DNA of 64,000 nucleotides, taken from the NCBI GenBank assembly GCA_013368315.1, contig JAACJM010000064.1:62001-126000 (forward strand). The letters are read 5' to 3'. The position numbers and the translations under genes were made by a program. The notes below the pieces were generated by a model that saw only the letters and a program-made list of their open reading frames with translations, had not been told where the DNA came from and searched no databases. The first letter of the stretch is position 1. Every line of letters starts with the position of its first letter. This stretch comes from Tetrapyrgos nigripes. Its lineage: Eukaryota; Basidiomycota; Agaricomycetes; Agaricales; Campanellaceae. Positions 21,701 to 33,859 of the stretch are shown piece after piece.

Positions 21701-24700
21701 TACTTCGTGTAAAGTCTCGAATGAAGCCTATTGCCACAGGAAGCAAGCAAGATTGGCGCCACACGGTGCACAAAGGCATCTCGCTGGATTGGCTGAGACC
21801 ATTTCCTGTGCCAGAGACGATCTTCCATTTTGCGTCATGTAATCCAACGCTGAAAAATGGTTGCAGCGGGAGCTGCAGAGTCCTGTTGAGATGGAGACTG
21901 ACGTACCAATAAACGCGGTGACAATGTCTCATTGCATTGAAGTGGTACTTGCTCCGAATCTAGGTAAGGAAACGCATTCAGATCATGGCAAAGGCTGGAA
22001 AATCAAGGGAAGGGATGACCTAGTAAGGAAACTATCAAGTTTCACTAAATCGTAAGAAACCGTTATCGGTGGCGTTTCAAGTCGCATGTAGTAAGTAAGA
22101 CCCAGAGGTCTAAAGCCACAGCGAAACCACCAGCATTTACGACAAGACCTACAAGTGTTTTATGCCCTGTATAGGTGTTGCAACAATTCCAATTGAGTGA
22201 AATGGAATGCCAAGTCTATCGCCTAACAGACCAGCCTGGTTCGCGCATGGGCGCGCTAACTGTTAAGACCAATCATTGATTGCATCCCCATTATGTAGAG
22301 ACAGCACGTACAGTGGGTCTTATTTTCAAACACGGACCTGGTCGAACAACGTGTTAGTAATCTAGCAGCAAACGAGCAGTCAAACACCCTTGAACCGGTC
22401 CGAGAGCTGGTCATTGGGTTTCGGAGAACCTGCACCTGCTGTTAGAGGAGTATTTGGGTCGCAATAGTGGACAGAAACTTACGTTGTATCTACTTGAGCC
22501 CCGAGTGAGATCATGGATGATGACTGGCACTCGATGATACGTCCATGTGCCCTGTGCCTTGACGAGGGCATCCGGCGGATTTTGGGGATGTATCCTGCTT
22601 ATGGGTAATTAAAATCTGCGGCATTAGAGCACGATCTCATCCTTTCAGGTTTAGCGCAGCGAGAAGAATGTACAAAGAGTCTGATGCATTCCCGCTACTC
22701 CTTGACTCCAGGGTCCGAAATTTCTAAAAGTACCACGGAGGTGGGTGAACGCTTGAGCCTCTGCGATACACACTCAGGACTTTCTGTGGTAACGACTTGA
22801 TGGCTTCGGGTGGCGAGGGAATGCTGACAGTAGTAACTGGACAAACTTGCCCCGAGCCCGAGCATCGGAAGCGCAGCTGAAACAAGGGGTAGGACTATAC
22901 ATAGCCAAGCATGTAGAAGATTAGTAGCCGTGTTATTAATCAACGACTTGAAACTACCATATGATAGGCATAAAGCACTGAAAGCATTGAAGCAAGAAAG
23001 CGAAGCCACTCCAATGCTTCCGAGAATCTGACGCAGGATTTTTCAGGGGCTGAATGAGTATTCTTAGCATGAAAAGCGTGTAGATATGAATTCGAGACGA
23101 ACCATCCTGGCGGTTAAGGTTGGGTCGGAAAGTAATGCAAATCTGAGTTAAGACGGAACCCTCGTTAGACCGACTCCCGCATACCCGTCTGATGAAATGA
23201 GATGGGGTCAGATGAAGTTTGCCACCTTGACATTGAACATGTTTGAACGAAGGGAATCGCCGATTTCTTCGTTCCGTTTAACCTGTGGAATGAGCCATTT
23301 ACCATACAGTCGCCCTCACTTGGAGGACGTCTTCTAGATCGACGCCTAGTAAGCGAATTAGAACTCGAAGCGGAACAAATAAATCAACAGGGATCCCACC
23401 GGCGGTCTTACTCGTCCGACACAAAGTCGGCGAGTCCAGGGGCTCGACGGCCTCCTGCTTGTTCTCAAAATCAAGGTCTACGGATGGCTACGTCCAGGAA
23501 AACGACCAAGGTCAGAAAGGGAATGGAAGGAAAAAATCTCGTAGGACCTACCGGCCGGTAATAGCTATCGTACGCTGTCAAACAACAAGGCAGAACGTGA
23601 GCTGTTGTACATCGAACACGGTTTAGTAAAGGCGAGGAGGGTGAGGTGGGAGGGTACTTGAATACCAGGATAACAATACTATAGTACATCATCTAATGAG
23701 CGAAAGAAGCAAGAGATGAAACGAGAAAGCGTACTGAGGCACAGCAGCCAAATGAGTGGACGAAAGTGAGATTTCTTGCTTCCGCCTAAGTAAAAACTTG
23801 CCACATCTGGTGGAACGTGACCAAGCGGGCTCAAAAGCATACGACGGTGCCCAGCGAGCTAACAAGCTGCTGTACGCTACTGTAGCGGGCAGCTACACCA
23901 GGAGACGACCATTCCTGATTTTTCGCCTGTGTTCAGGTGTCGGAATAGTGTTGAAAAAGCTAGCGAAACACTCACCTGCGATTGGCTTAGTGTAAATAAG
24001 TCAACATCACCAAAAATGAGCACTTACGTCATAGGTAGGAGAATCCTCTTGTCGAGGTTGAACTATACGAAAATCTTGACTCCTGAGCGTTGAAGAGAAC
24101 CTGAGTCCTGAACCACGTCTGCAAGCCACTGTGGCGCTTCCAAGTTCTGCCATCGGTGATAAGTCGCCTGACGGTCCCTTTTTGCGACATCCGACGGTAA
24201 ATGCTGGAGATGAAGATGCAAGGACTTCTGATTATTCTCTTCGGCGGCAGGGAGCGAGAGATCTCTGAGTGGCAATGAAATGGCCTCCTGCTTGACAGAG
24301 GGGCAGACAGTCAGAAGAAAAAAAGAAAGAATGAACTACAAGTACTGTCAAGCGAAGTCATCCATCGGCTAAATCCTGATCACGCACCTGAGGCACCCGT
24401 AGAAGGAATGTTCGTATCATCGATATCATTGGAATGCAGAATCCTGGAGCTAAAGTGAGGAAGGGTCAGAAAAGACCGCCAAAAAAAGGAACATTAACGC
24501 AGACGTACAAGCCGGGCCGTTAAAAGCCGGTATCACGACACCCAATCTAGACCCCGCCCGGGTCGCCGACCTCTTTGAGGGCAGCGTGCAAAAGCCTGAC
24601 AGTGAGCACTGCAATTTCTAGTGAGGGTTTGGATCGACAAATCCGAACGGCGGTGGCTGACTGTTTGTTCCGCAGCCCGGTCGAGCTGGTAAACGAGGGA

Positions 24701-25468
24701 CGAGGCGAGTTGGGCCAAAGGGAGGTGACTCAGCTCAGCGGAATCCCGACTGCTCGTACGTGTCGCCAAGTCATATCGTGTACGGTGTAGGTGTGAATTG
24801 TGTGGCGTTCATGAGTAGTCGGCCGTTCATACGTCCGTTAATTCACCGATGTTGAGAAGTCGATTCGTTTGAGCTGAAGCCGGAATACCGACGAAAACAA
24901 GAACAAGATGTCAGGATTGGGAGTCATCAAAGATTTGAGGACATACCATGAACAAAATGTTCCAGCAGCCGCATCGAACAAAGATGTACTAGGCGCAGAT
25001 CCAGAGATCCAGAGTGGGCGGTGTGCGTCTCCAGGTCTCCAGACCTTGAGACAGGACTTTTTATACATCGAAGGCAGGAGTGCACGTTCCATGACATATG
25101 ACAGCATCAGCTTCATCATCTTCTGAGATATCCACTTGCCAGAAATAAGCAAAAGGTGTACTTCGATGTCGGACACGTCCTAGAAACTTCACAGAAGAAA
25201 GGTAATGTGATTGGATGAGATGATAAGACCTGAGACTTGCAGGGACATTTCCGAGACGCCGCGGGACTGGATATAGGTCTCAGTAGAAGGTGAAGGAAGG
25301 ATGAATAGATGCCAGAAGCATAAATGATATTACAACAGAAATGGAAATACACGGAAGCAAGTAATCAAGAAAGCAAGGAGTGGATGGGTTTCGCGGTAAA
25401 TTGAGATGGAAAAAATGATTGACCCAGTTGAAAAGATGGATGAGAAATATGCTTCTCCAGCGAGATGA
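18792..25468. other. 6.7-kb gene-poor block
   Basis: After a T-rich probable 3' UTR (to ~19.3 kb) both strands are closed by frequent stops. Frames up to ~130 codons (for example 20534-20923 minus) show no motif. An A-run of ~22 lies at 20634-20655. I looked for LTRs, reverse transcriptase YxDD, transposase DDE/C2H2 signatures, tRNA boxes and tandem arrays and found none. On the minus strand near 25.15 kb there is an isolated ubiquitin-like-looking peptide (IEVHLLLISGK) with no convincing continuation. Confidence 0.45.
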
Positions 25469-26016
25469 CTACAGACGAGTAACCGCTTTAGAGTCCATAG
25501 GCATCCCTGACTCAGAATTAAGAATTAGTCTTCAATGATACGGATAGAACAACGTGCCTGAAGGATCAATCCCATTGGCGGCAAGAATTCGGTTGTGGCG
25601 AATTAGTCTTGCTTGATCAAAGCTGCAGGTACAACAGGGTTCGTCATTCGCCCTACGTCAACCCAAAATGACCACTCACTTGACTCGTTCTCTCTGCATG
25701 ATATCCAAGACTTCCTGCGTTCCGCGCTCATCCAAACCAGACCTCGAATCGCCATCACGTATATTGGCCTCAATGTCAAAAGCTGAAGAGGACATCCCCG
25801 CATTTGCTTGATCAGAAAAGGTTGAAAGGGGTGTGTAATGGCTGAGTCGGGGAAAGAGAGCTTTAACGCGCTCAGGAAGCTTTGGAATGACGACAGCCCG
25901 GTAGCGGTAGAAGACTAAGCGGAGGTTAACTTTGAAATATGGTCTTCTGCGAGAAAAACTTGCTCACCCATCGCTACAAGAGACACAAAAGCAAGAACAG
26001 AGAGATAAAACAGCAT
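25469..26016 (-). CDS. DUF2015-family small membrane-anchored protein, 128 aa
   Basis: The N-terminus is hydrophobic (MLFYLSVLAFVSLVAM), a signal-anchor. It is followed by VFYRYRAVVIPKLPERV and an acidic GDSRSGLDERGTQEVLDIM. The conserved C-terminal core reads VNFDQARLIRHNRILAANG and ends IDPSGMPMDSKAVTRL. From memory this core matches the fungal DUF2015 family (function unknown). Exons: 26016-25968, 25914-25680, 25622-25558, 25506-25469. The last intron starts with GC (gcacgt). The conserved S-G-M-P junction supports that call. The upstream neighbour on the other strand starts only 174 bp away, so the two genes may share a promoter. Confidence 0.8.
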
Positions 26017-26190
26017 GACCAGCAAATTAAGCCTGTTGCAAGCTCAGATTATATGAGAGGAGGCGCGGCCTGTGGTGACGGTTGAATGAAGAAAGTTGCA
26101 AATACACGTGCTGACACAGCAACTCCGCCTTGTTATCCTTATTATCCTTGTATATCCCTCAATTTCTTTGGGTATTGTATTCTTGTACAA

Positions 26191-28311
26191 ATGTCATCGA
26201 ACTTATTCGATATTTTACAGGTTGGTCTACCAAAAATCCACAAAACCTCCAAGCTAATCGATCAGGACTTACAAGGGCGAATTTTGCCCACCCTTAGACT
26301 CGTCCTTGGTCGCTGCTCTCGTTTCAGATATAGACCAAAACCCTACTGAAGACCAGATTAATATTATACGGTCAACCTTACAAGAACTTGCCGCCCAGGC
26401 AGAGGTCCAATCATCAGAGTTGGATCCACCACTATCCACATTTACGGACGACACTTGCAGTACCCCTAGCTTTTATCATGGGGAATCCAGCTCCAGCGGT
26501 TCAGATACCCTTCAGGTCTCTTCCAATTCTCCGCTTGGATTCTTGCAAGCTGCTCTACCCCATGTCCAGACTGCAAAGCTATGTCGTGCTTTGTCAGAGG
26601 CTGATACGGACGAAGGAAACCTAGATATGTGGGAGATCATTGCTGGCATTTTGACGGATGAGTCCATCAGAGAGATGGAAGAGCGTGGATTGGATGGGCT
26701 GGAAGATGATATGGAGGGATTTTCTGCCACAGAGGACTGGCAGACGGTGGAGAAAAAGAAGAAAACTCGTACTGCGGATACAGCAAAGACTCAAAAGAAA
26801 TCGCGGGGAAAGAAGTTCACAATTGTCGATATTCGTCAACAGCAGCACATCAAACCCTCTTCATCCCCCACATCAGCTCCTCAGGCTGCTCCTGACACCT
26901 GGACCCAAATTTCTTCCATAGCGACTCACCTCGCGACACTCCTTCCACCCTACACTACAGGTTTCTTCCAGCCCTATTTTCACTCCCCCGAGTACACCAC
27001 ACCCTATTACGCTGTCCAAGCCGCTCTTCTCGCCATCACTAGAACACAGACCCAACCTCAAGAAGGCCAGCACGATGCCATCCTCATCAGTCTCCTCGAC
27101 ATTGTCCTCCCTTCATATGAGGATCTGGACTCTGAGGCTCGTGACCGCCTCATTTCTGATACCGAACTCTCTGTTAACGCTACAAACGGTCGAGGCGACG
27201 AAGCCCTCGATCTGGTCGGACTCCTTCGTGAGCTCGACACCGACTTTTCTTCCGGCTATCTAGCCATGGGAGTCTATCATCAACCAGCCAGTACTACATC
27301 TTCCACATTCGCTTCACATAATAGTTCATTTTCATCTATATCTGCGTCCACGAACCCTGCTTCCGCGCCAGCAACAAAAACCGCATGGAGTACACTCCCT
27401 TCAGGTCCTCCTCCCATTCCACCACCACCACCTTCATCTGTTGGTTCTAGATCTGGTACCAACTCGAGCAAGCGATCTGGCAACAAACCTTCTCCATATC
27501 AATGGCAGCAGGTTCCTCTCAAGAAAATTCCTCGTAACACTCCTCACCCGCTTGCTATCCATATACCAGCGTACCAACGAGACGTCAATGGTTTCAAAGT
27601 GCGTGGCAGTGGGAACGGGGTTGGTAAAGGTGGTAAAGGTGACGTGGGTGAATTGTTTGGGGCTGGTGCTGAGAGTAGGAGTGGGAGTGGGAGTGGTGGG
27701 GATTATGGATACTATCAGAGGCGTATAGCCGATAGTATGAGGAGGAGGAATGAGATGCTTTTACAAGCTTCAAAGATGTGGCAGAGGGGAAATGCAAGGA
27801 GTAGAGGAGGAGAAGTGGCTTTGTATTTCGCGGAGAGAGCCAGGGAGTTCCAGGAGATGGCGAAGCAAGATAAGTTGGATGCTGCGAGGGTGATGGTTGA
27901 GAGAAAAAGGTAGGTTTTCTGGTCTGGTCTTTCCATAGGTGGCTCACCATTCTTTTTCATCAGAATGGCCTCTCAAGACCGCAGTACTGTTGATTTACAC
28001 GGTACTACTGTCGCTGAGGCTGAACAAATTGTTAAAGAGATGCTTAGCAAGTTGAAGTGTACGCCATGTAAGACATCGTTTCACACCACTTTGCTGTCGT
28101 CAAGTATCTTACTAACGTCCTTTCTCTCCCTCTTCCTTCCTTCCTTACTTAAGCCCAACCCCTAAAAATTGTCACTGGTCGGGGCGCCCACTCCGTCGGT
28201 CAAGTAAGTGTATTGAAGCCAGCGCTACAAAGGGCGTTGATAGAGGATGGGTGGAGTGTCAGTGTTTGGGATGCGGGGTTAATCGTTAGAGGGAAGACCG
28301 GTCAGGTTTAG
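26191..28311 (+). CDS. CUE-like / DUF1771 / Smr-domain protein, 641 aa
   Basis: The domain order is that of the Cue2/NONU group, Smr endonucleases that cut mRNA at collided ribosomes in no-go decay. The N-terminus (FDILQGEFCPPLDSSLVAAL) opens a CUE-like helical region. A Ser/Pro-rich linker with a PPIPPPPPSS stretch lies near residue 370. The DUF1771 helices are at ~470-545 (YYQRRIADSMRRRNEMLLQ, YFAERAREFQEMAKQ). The Smr domain at ~550-641 has the LDLHG-type motif (VDLHGTT) and the TGxG-type motif (IVTGRGAHSVGQ). Exons: 26191-26220, 26276-27909, 27964-28067, 28154-28311. The tiny 30-nt first exon is supported because the spliced product gives a continuous LQGEFCPPLD. An alternative initiator at 26306 would lose this segment. 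Family assignment is firm; the ribosome-quality-control role is inferred from relatives. Confidence 0.88.
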
Positions 28312-30492
28312 AGTCTGATTTTGATCAGACTGGTGCAGGTGCTTATCCTACAAGGCTGCATAGCAGCCCTGGATATGCATGCGTATACGTATGCAATTAT
28401 GACCTTGAGTTCCAGTCTTCGAAACCCGAAGGCATGACCACATTGGCGATGTAGAAGCGATCCGACGCCGAAAGGGACTCGACAACGTTAAAGAACATTA
28501 GAGGCCGGACGCTGGTGGCTGTGTATCACTTTCTTGGTTTTCTTAGCTTTTTGTTCATCTTGTCGTCTGCTTTGTGGAGTGCTGTCTGCTATCTGTCTGT
28601 CTCCTTATTATTATTATTCTCATGATGTTTAATTCATAGCAGGACCTAGAGACTTCTCTGCTTCTGAACAATCTGACACCATACACTTTCTCCCCTCTCT
28701 TATCTCTTGTTAGCTTGTTGTTCGTATCGATAGTATACCTAGTAGCTGACTGAAGTACTTGTATGATACGGACATGCGACTTCGTTTATTACTGACTCAT
28801 GACTTATTGCGTACTTGTAGCCACTAGATTTACAGCTCGAGCTTATTATTCTTATTCGTTTTTCTGTATCTTTCTCCGCCTAGCTAGTGTACTTTGGTTC
28901 TTATGCGGATCCCATTTCCGCCTGCACATGCTATACTCGTACTACATGATATCGGCTCAAGCTCTAGGCCTCTAGGATTACAACTTATTGTACTGGAATA
29001 TGCTGTACAGTATTTTTATTTCTAGTTCTATACCTAGTCGGTAGTTCTGAGTCCATGGCGCCCTCTCTGACAACACGCGACGGCGTCGGGGACTCGGGGT
29101 ACAAAGATGGGACCTGCAACTTCAGCCACTCGGCGGCTTGCTTCTTCGCACACCTCTCGCAAATGTTTTAGACGACGCCATCAAATTCAAGCACTACTGC
29201 AGCTAAGCTCTGGTGTCTCTGCTATTCCGAACAATTCCACTCAGTCAATGACGACCGCACTTCTACGTTGCTTCTACAACTTGCTAAACCCTTAGATCAT
29301 TGCCAGTGCTTTATAACACTCAACGGAGTACTTCAAGTCGGGGATCTGTGGGTCTATACGGCAATCTCCTCAACACTCTCGTCATCGGCGAAGACTTGCG
29401 AAGACCATAATATGTTTTTATCTGAATGCAAACGGCGTTCTCTAGCCTGTCTGAATCAACTTGGATGACATGGACTTTTCCCATAGTGGAAACACTGTAT
29501 CTATGCCAGTGTGAAACTTGGAATAGGATACACCAGTTGACCGCTATTGCTGCAGGAAGCTATGCCCCAGGAATGGGCTGAGACTGGTAAGAGCTACAGA
29601 TCTCTGCTGCTTTCCTTGACAATGAGCCGTCTCGCATACTTAGACTAGAGACGCACTGGCAGCTTGCTGGACGGTCTTACTATCAATCTTTTTCTCCCGC
29701 TCACGCCACCGTGGCGCTCACCTCGGTGATACCAGTCTCTGGACCGCAGTAGCTTCTCGTGCGCTCATTGCTTCTCAAAGTGGAATACACGAACCCGTCT
29801 ATTGGTATTACAGTACTCTCAAGTGTTCTTACGAAGTTCTCTGGGATTCTTCATTGCCTGAAGTGATTCTTCAAATCATGACTTATAAAATCATCAGTCC
29901 AATATCGACCTATCATCCTAAGCCTTTGGGATGCTTACAGAGGCAACGAGTAGATAATTTGTACGAATAAAGCTCAGCTACAATGTGCCCTGGGCCCCTA
30001 CATCATCCCTCATGCGCTTTTCTGTAAAGTACGCCACAAGTTGGCTTTCCCGTCGGGTTCGGTAAGGTCAATACCAGTTTTGGACACACCCGGTGACTGG
30101 CTGCCACATCATACACTGCGAAAATAGCCAAACTGCGCTTTTTTGAAGCAGATTCCAGTGTCGAGTAACCATCCCGCAGGCGAATAATTTTGGGACTAAT
30201 ACACGGGTGCGGTGCAGAATGTTTCAAGCCCGACGCGTTTCCGATAGTCCCGCCTTTAGAATGCATCCAGAATAAGATGCTCTGGCCAAATGTCTTCTCT
30301 GAGTCTTGCGCCCTAAGATTCGACCGGGACGAGGATGAGAAACCTGGCACGAGAGAATAGGAAGAACTCATCATAATCATGTGACCGCTGTAGGGAAATT
30401 TGACGCCAAACGAAGTCGAAGAGCAATGCCTCTTGTCTGTCACCTTCATTACTGAGTGCTACACTACCATCTCTGGATATGCCATTGAGAAC
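28312..30492. other. Gene-poor spacer
   Basis: The first ~700 bp are T-rich with a (TTA)n run near 28607, consistent with a 3' UTR. Further on no gene is supportable. One minus-strand frame (30449-30003, 148 codons) begins 44 bp from the start of the next gene. It is open but has no recognisable motif; I treat it as unproven. Confidence 0.45.
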
Positions 30493-31980
30493 ATGGATAA
30501 TTCTCGCAGAGTAAGTTCTCCATAGAAAAACTCGATGTCTAAGTCCTCATATCATATGCAGTCCAAGCGCAGAAAAACCAGTTTGACCGTTTCCGAATCT
30601 TCTTGTCCGCCCATCTCGTTCGAACCACTTTACGAACAATTACTTGATGAATCAGGGGAGCCCGAAGACCTCTCCAATGCGGAAAACTGTTACGATAACC
30701 ATGTGGACGAGGTTCTATCGGAATACCTGCAAGACAGAGCATCTCTACTGTCTCAGCGTATTGAACAAGACGATCTTGTATGTGACATCTTCTGCACGGA
30801 AATAGTTGCTGAATTGCTTGCTCTAGGGCACGCCTGTCAGACCGCTGACTCGGGCGGAGGTTACCGCCATCATCGACCTGGTCTCTCAAGATAATCATGC
30901 TCTTACTGTCCCCGAAGGAATTGCACTCAGAAAACTGAAACTCGGGAGGGTGGGTATCTATCACAGTCCCTTACGACATTTGACCGATCCTTAGGAGCAG
31001 GAAAGGCGGAAAGTGAATCGGCAACCAATTGACATCAATGCTTCTTCTGGTCTGGTTGATGGATTGGTCCGGAATCAGACTTCACCGACTTTGACTGTTC
31101 AGAACGCTCAAGTCCTAGATGCTCTCTTGTCAATTCGTTCAACGCCTTACGAAAATACTTTTCTATCGCGTTTGCATAGCGTCAGACCTGACCGCATTCC
31201 TGGGTTGATAGCGGTGGACTGGGAGCTAGAATCTCCGTGGATGAAACTCATGAATGACATTCATGAACATTACAAACTTCGCTGGTGCCAGCTTTCATTT
31301 CTCGTCCTTTCTCGGCCGTTCTGATTTTTCTTACTTAGCCCAGATCGAGATCACCCTCAAGAATCCCGTGCTGCCATTGCCTATACTTCCCTCCAGTCAT
31401 GCCATCTTGACCAAGTGCATGAGCTCTTAGCTCGATCATTTTGGTCTGACATCGACGGTAAGCCGTCTTATAGCTGTCTCCATGTGTCGTCTAACCTTAA
31501 ATACCGCTAGTTAGTGATTCCCTCGACTATTCTCCTGGAAAATGCACAGTTATAGCATCGTACAAAAAGCTTGTTGTTGGAGTCGCGATCATGAGCTCGC
31601 CGAGGGAAACGTACATCACGTACCTTGCTGTCAGAAGTGGCTGGGACAATTCTCAAATCGCTAAGTATGATGACAATTATTCGTCATCTGTGTCAGACTG
31701 TAACGTTCCTACCTCTTGCGTACAGATCCATGCTGTACCATCTCATCTCCTCAAACCCTGGGAGGGACATCATTCTTCACGTTTCAGCCAACAATCCTGC
31801 TATGGTCAGTTCAGTCCTCTCTTTTTTCAGACATGTCTGACTCCGAGGACTCTTCAGTTGTTATACAACCAGTTCGGTTTCAAAGCAGAAGAGTTCATCG
31901 TTGGTTTTTATGAAAGATACCTTGATTCGGAATCACGGACTTCAAAGAATGCATTTAGGTTACGGCTTCGACGTGGATGA
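30493..31980 (+). CDS. GNAT acetyltransferase-like protein related to KAT14/ATAC2 (CSRP2BP)
   Basis: The spliced 373-aa product ends in a GNAT fold that aligns by eye with metazoan KAT14 (ATAC-complex subunit 2). Matching elements are a TVIASYKKLVVGVAIM strand, YITYLAVRSGW, MLYHLISSNPGRDIILHVSA, NNPAMLLYNQFGFKAEEF and a FYERYLDSESRTSKNAFRLR tail. The N-terminal half is helical and charged without a known domain; no PHD finger is visible. Exons: 30493-30510, 30562-30777, 30827-30949, 30995-31284, 31339-31457, 31511-31664, 31726-31804, 31858-31980. The acetyl-CoA loop, normally R/Q-x-x-G-x-G/A, reads D-N-S-Q-I-A, so the conserved Arg and first Gly are missing. It might be a weak or structural acetyltransferase. 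The start codon sits in a 6-codon first exon and is the least certain part. Confidence 0.82.
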
Positions 31981-32728
31981 CTGCTGTGTATGGACCGTTT
32001 TGGCTGCAAGAATATGTATTCGGCCGTCTCGGCACTTGACCACCTTCAATCTTATTGTCGTTAACAGAGACGGCGACGTTACTTTGGGGTTATCAAAGCT
32101 TCGCTCCTTCTGGTTAGACTCTGCCAGCGACGAAAATCTGATATATGATAGGGTTACAGAAAATTGGCCATCACCAGATTCACATCGCTTGTGATTGTTC
32201 CATGGACGTCTTTCGAAACAGATCCCTGAACGGTCCGTTCGCACTCTGCAAGAACAGCCCATCCCGTACGTTTACGGTGCCGCCCAATGCATAGATTTGC
32301 TCCATGAATAGAGAGGACCACATTGACCCACTACCCTTCCTTTATGACGATCAGCAGGAGATTCCTGATTCCTGGCATCATGCCTCGATGACTAGAAGAA
32401 AGATTCCGGTTCGTTTCAAGTCAAAATTAATGATTTTACGAACCGGCAAGTCACAGAGTGTCAGGAGTCTCGTATCTGAAGAAAAGGTGAAAAAAGTCCA
32501 ATTATTATTTTACAAGCGATAATGTTATGCGTGACTGATATATTATTCGTACATGTACAGACACCAGAACCGCGGTGATACCCGCCAGAGCCACAGAACA
32601 AGAGATCCAAATGTAGGCTAGTGCAAATCAAGAAAAGAAACCATATATGACAGTCGTTAAGATACTCATCAAAGTCGTCGTCCTGAACAATACAGCTTCT
32701 GCCAACGAAGATTACAAAACACTCAGCA
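31981..32728. other. Convergent spacer
   Basis: About 750 bp between two genes that run toward each other. It holds both 3' UTRs. No further ORF or RNA was recognised. Confidence 0.5.
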
Positions 32729-33859
32729 TCACTGAGTGGTGATACTCATAACCTTCCTCCTAGTTGCAGCCTCAACTACGTCGCCCATACCGGTAGTCGC
32801 AGAGGTTGGGTCAGCTGAGCTGATTCTGCAGCGGTTGATAATCCTGCTCTGCAGCCCGGAGCCCTGCTGAAGTGCACCGTATTTTGGCTTGGGTACCGCA
32901 AGCACAGCGTCGTCAACCCTGCGGTCGACTTCACTGGAAACAACGGCAGCTGGAGACCCAATGTAGGACCAGGAACTGTGACTGTTTTCGTTCATCCCGG
33001 TCGTCGACTTCCTCCTGCCGATGCAGCGCTTCTTGGTGGCCCGGACGTTGTCTTGCCCCTGCGAATCCTTCTGAACCACCGGTTTCATGATAGGACGAAC
33101 TCCGATCTCTCTACCTCGTCCACCTGTCGTGAAAACAGTTGTGTGACTGCGAGGCCTGCTACGAGGCTTAATAGGCGACTTGTCCTTCACAACAGGGCTG
33201 AAATGGATATGCATCGTGTCGTTGACGTCCATGGCACCCCTCGACTCCAACCTAGGATTCATCACCGTCTTCGCCCTCGTCCTCTTTGGTGTCCCATTAG
33301 TCTCCGCCAACGGCTTAAACTCGCTCTGCGACCTCTCCAAAACATCCTTCACCTTTTTTCCCCACTCCTCCAACTCGTACAACTTGTGAAGCATCATCCT
33401 GAATGTGAATGGGCGAGACTGGTCGTCCAATGGAAATTTGAGTTCGGATTCTGTGTCTTCCTCGTCCTCCTCGTCTTCAGTGGTAATGGTGGTGGTGGTG
33501 TCCTGGTCCACTGCTATAGCGATGACGTTGTTGTTGCTCTGGAGACTTCCCAAGTTAGGCACAGCAGCAATCGTCTTGCTACGGGGCCTGGTTTTGGCCG
33601 CCTTTGCTGCCGTAGTCTCGCGCATGTCCTCTCGTGGCCATGTCCTTGATCCAACGAGGGTGGCGAGACTGCGGTAGACAGGTTCGAGATCAGAAGGCAG
33701 AGTGTCGGAAGCGACATCATCGAGATTGGACGATGCTTCGTTGAATCCAATGGCGGAAACATTTCGACGACGTGAAGTGAGTTTATCGAAGAGTGTAAAG
33801 AGATCAGCAAACTCTGCCGTTTTGCTGAACGTTCTGGATAGTGTCGAAGTCATGTGCAA
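32729..33859 (-). CDS. Conserved-looking protein of unknown function, 376 aa, intronless
   Basis: A single uninterrupted frame, unlike nearly all neighbours. The N-terminal part (TSTLSRTFSKTAEFADLFTL) is predicted helical. An acidic block (TEDEEDEEDTESELKF) lies near residue 130. It is followed by a helical segment (FTFRMMLHKLYELEEWGKKV) that could be a protein-interaction helix. The C-terminal half is basic with RPRSKT, KRTRAKT and KPRSRPRSHT clusters suitable for nuclear targeting or phosphorylation. I recognise no family. The start is ATG 33859; the next in-frame ATG at 33853 is equally possible. The long plus-strand frame opposite (32978-33649) is an antisense shadow. Confidence 0.7.
   Translation of the reverse strand: MHMTSTLSRTFSKTAEFADLFTLFDKLTSRRRNVSAIGFNEASSNLDDVASDTLPSDLEPVYRSLATLVGSRTWPREDMRETTAAKAAKTRPRSKTIAAVPNLGSLQSNNNVIAIAVDQDTTTTITTEDEEDEEDTESELKFPLDDQSRPFTFRMMLHKLYELEEWGKKVKDVLERSQSEFKPLAETNGTPKRTRAKTVMNPRLESRGAMDVNDTMHIHFSPVVKDKSPIKPRSRPRSHTTVFTTGGRGREIGVRPIMKPVVQKDSQGQDNVRATKKRCIGRRKSTTGMNENSHSSWSYIGSPAAVVSSEVDRRVDDAVLAVPKPKYGALQQGSGLQSRIINRCRISSADPTSATTGMGDVVEAATRRKVMSITTQ

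Noticed and set aside
25116..25260. Possible ubiquitin-like (UBL3-type) gene from the peptide IEVHLLLISGK
   Set aside because: The N-terminal motif is suggestive, but no downstream exon carrying the rest of a ubiquitin fold could be found in any frame, and the upstream donor is weak.
30003..30449. 148-codon minus-strand frame next to the KAT14-like gene
   Set aside because: Open, but no motif, no splice-linked extension and no homology I recognise. Kept only as a remark.
32978..33649. 223-codon open frame on the plus strand
   Set aside because: Lies exactly opposite the 376-aa minus-strand gene. Its composition is the antisense of Ser/Arg-rich coding DNA, so it is a shadow frame.
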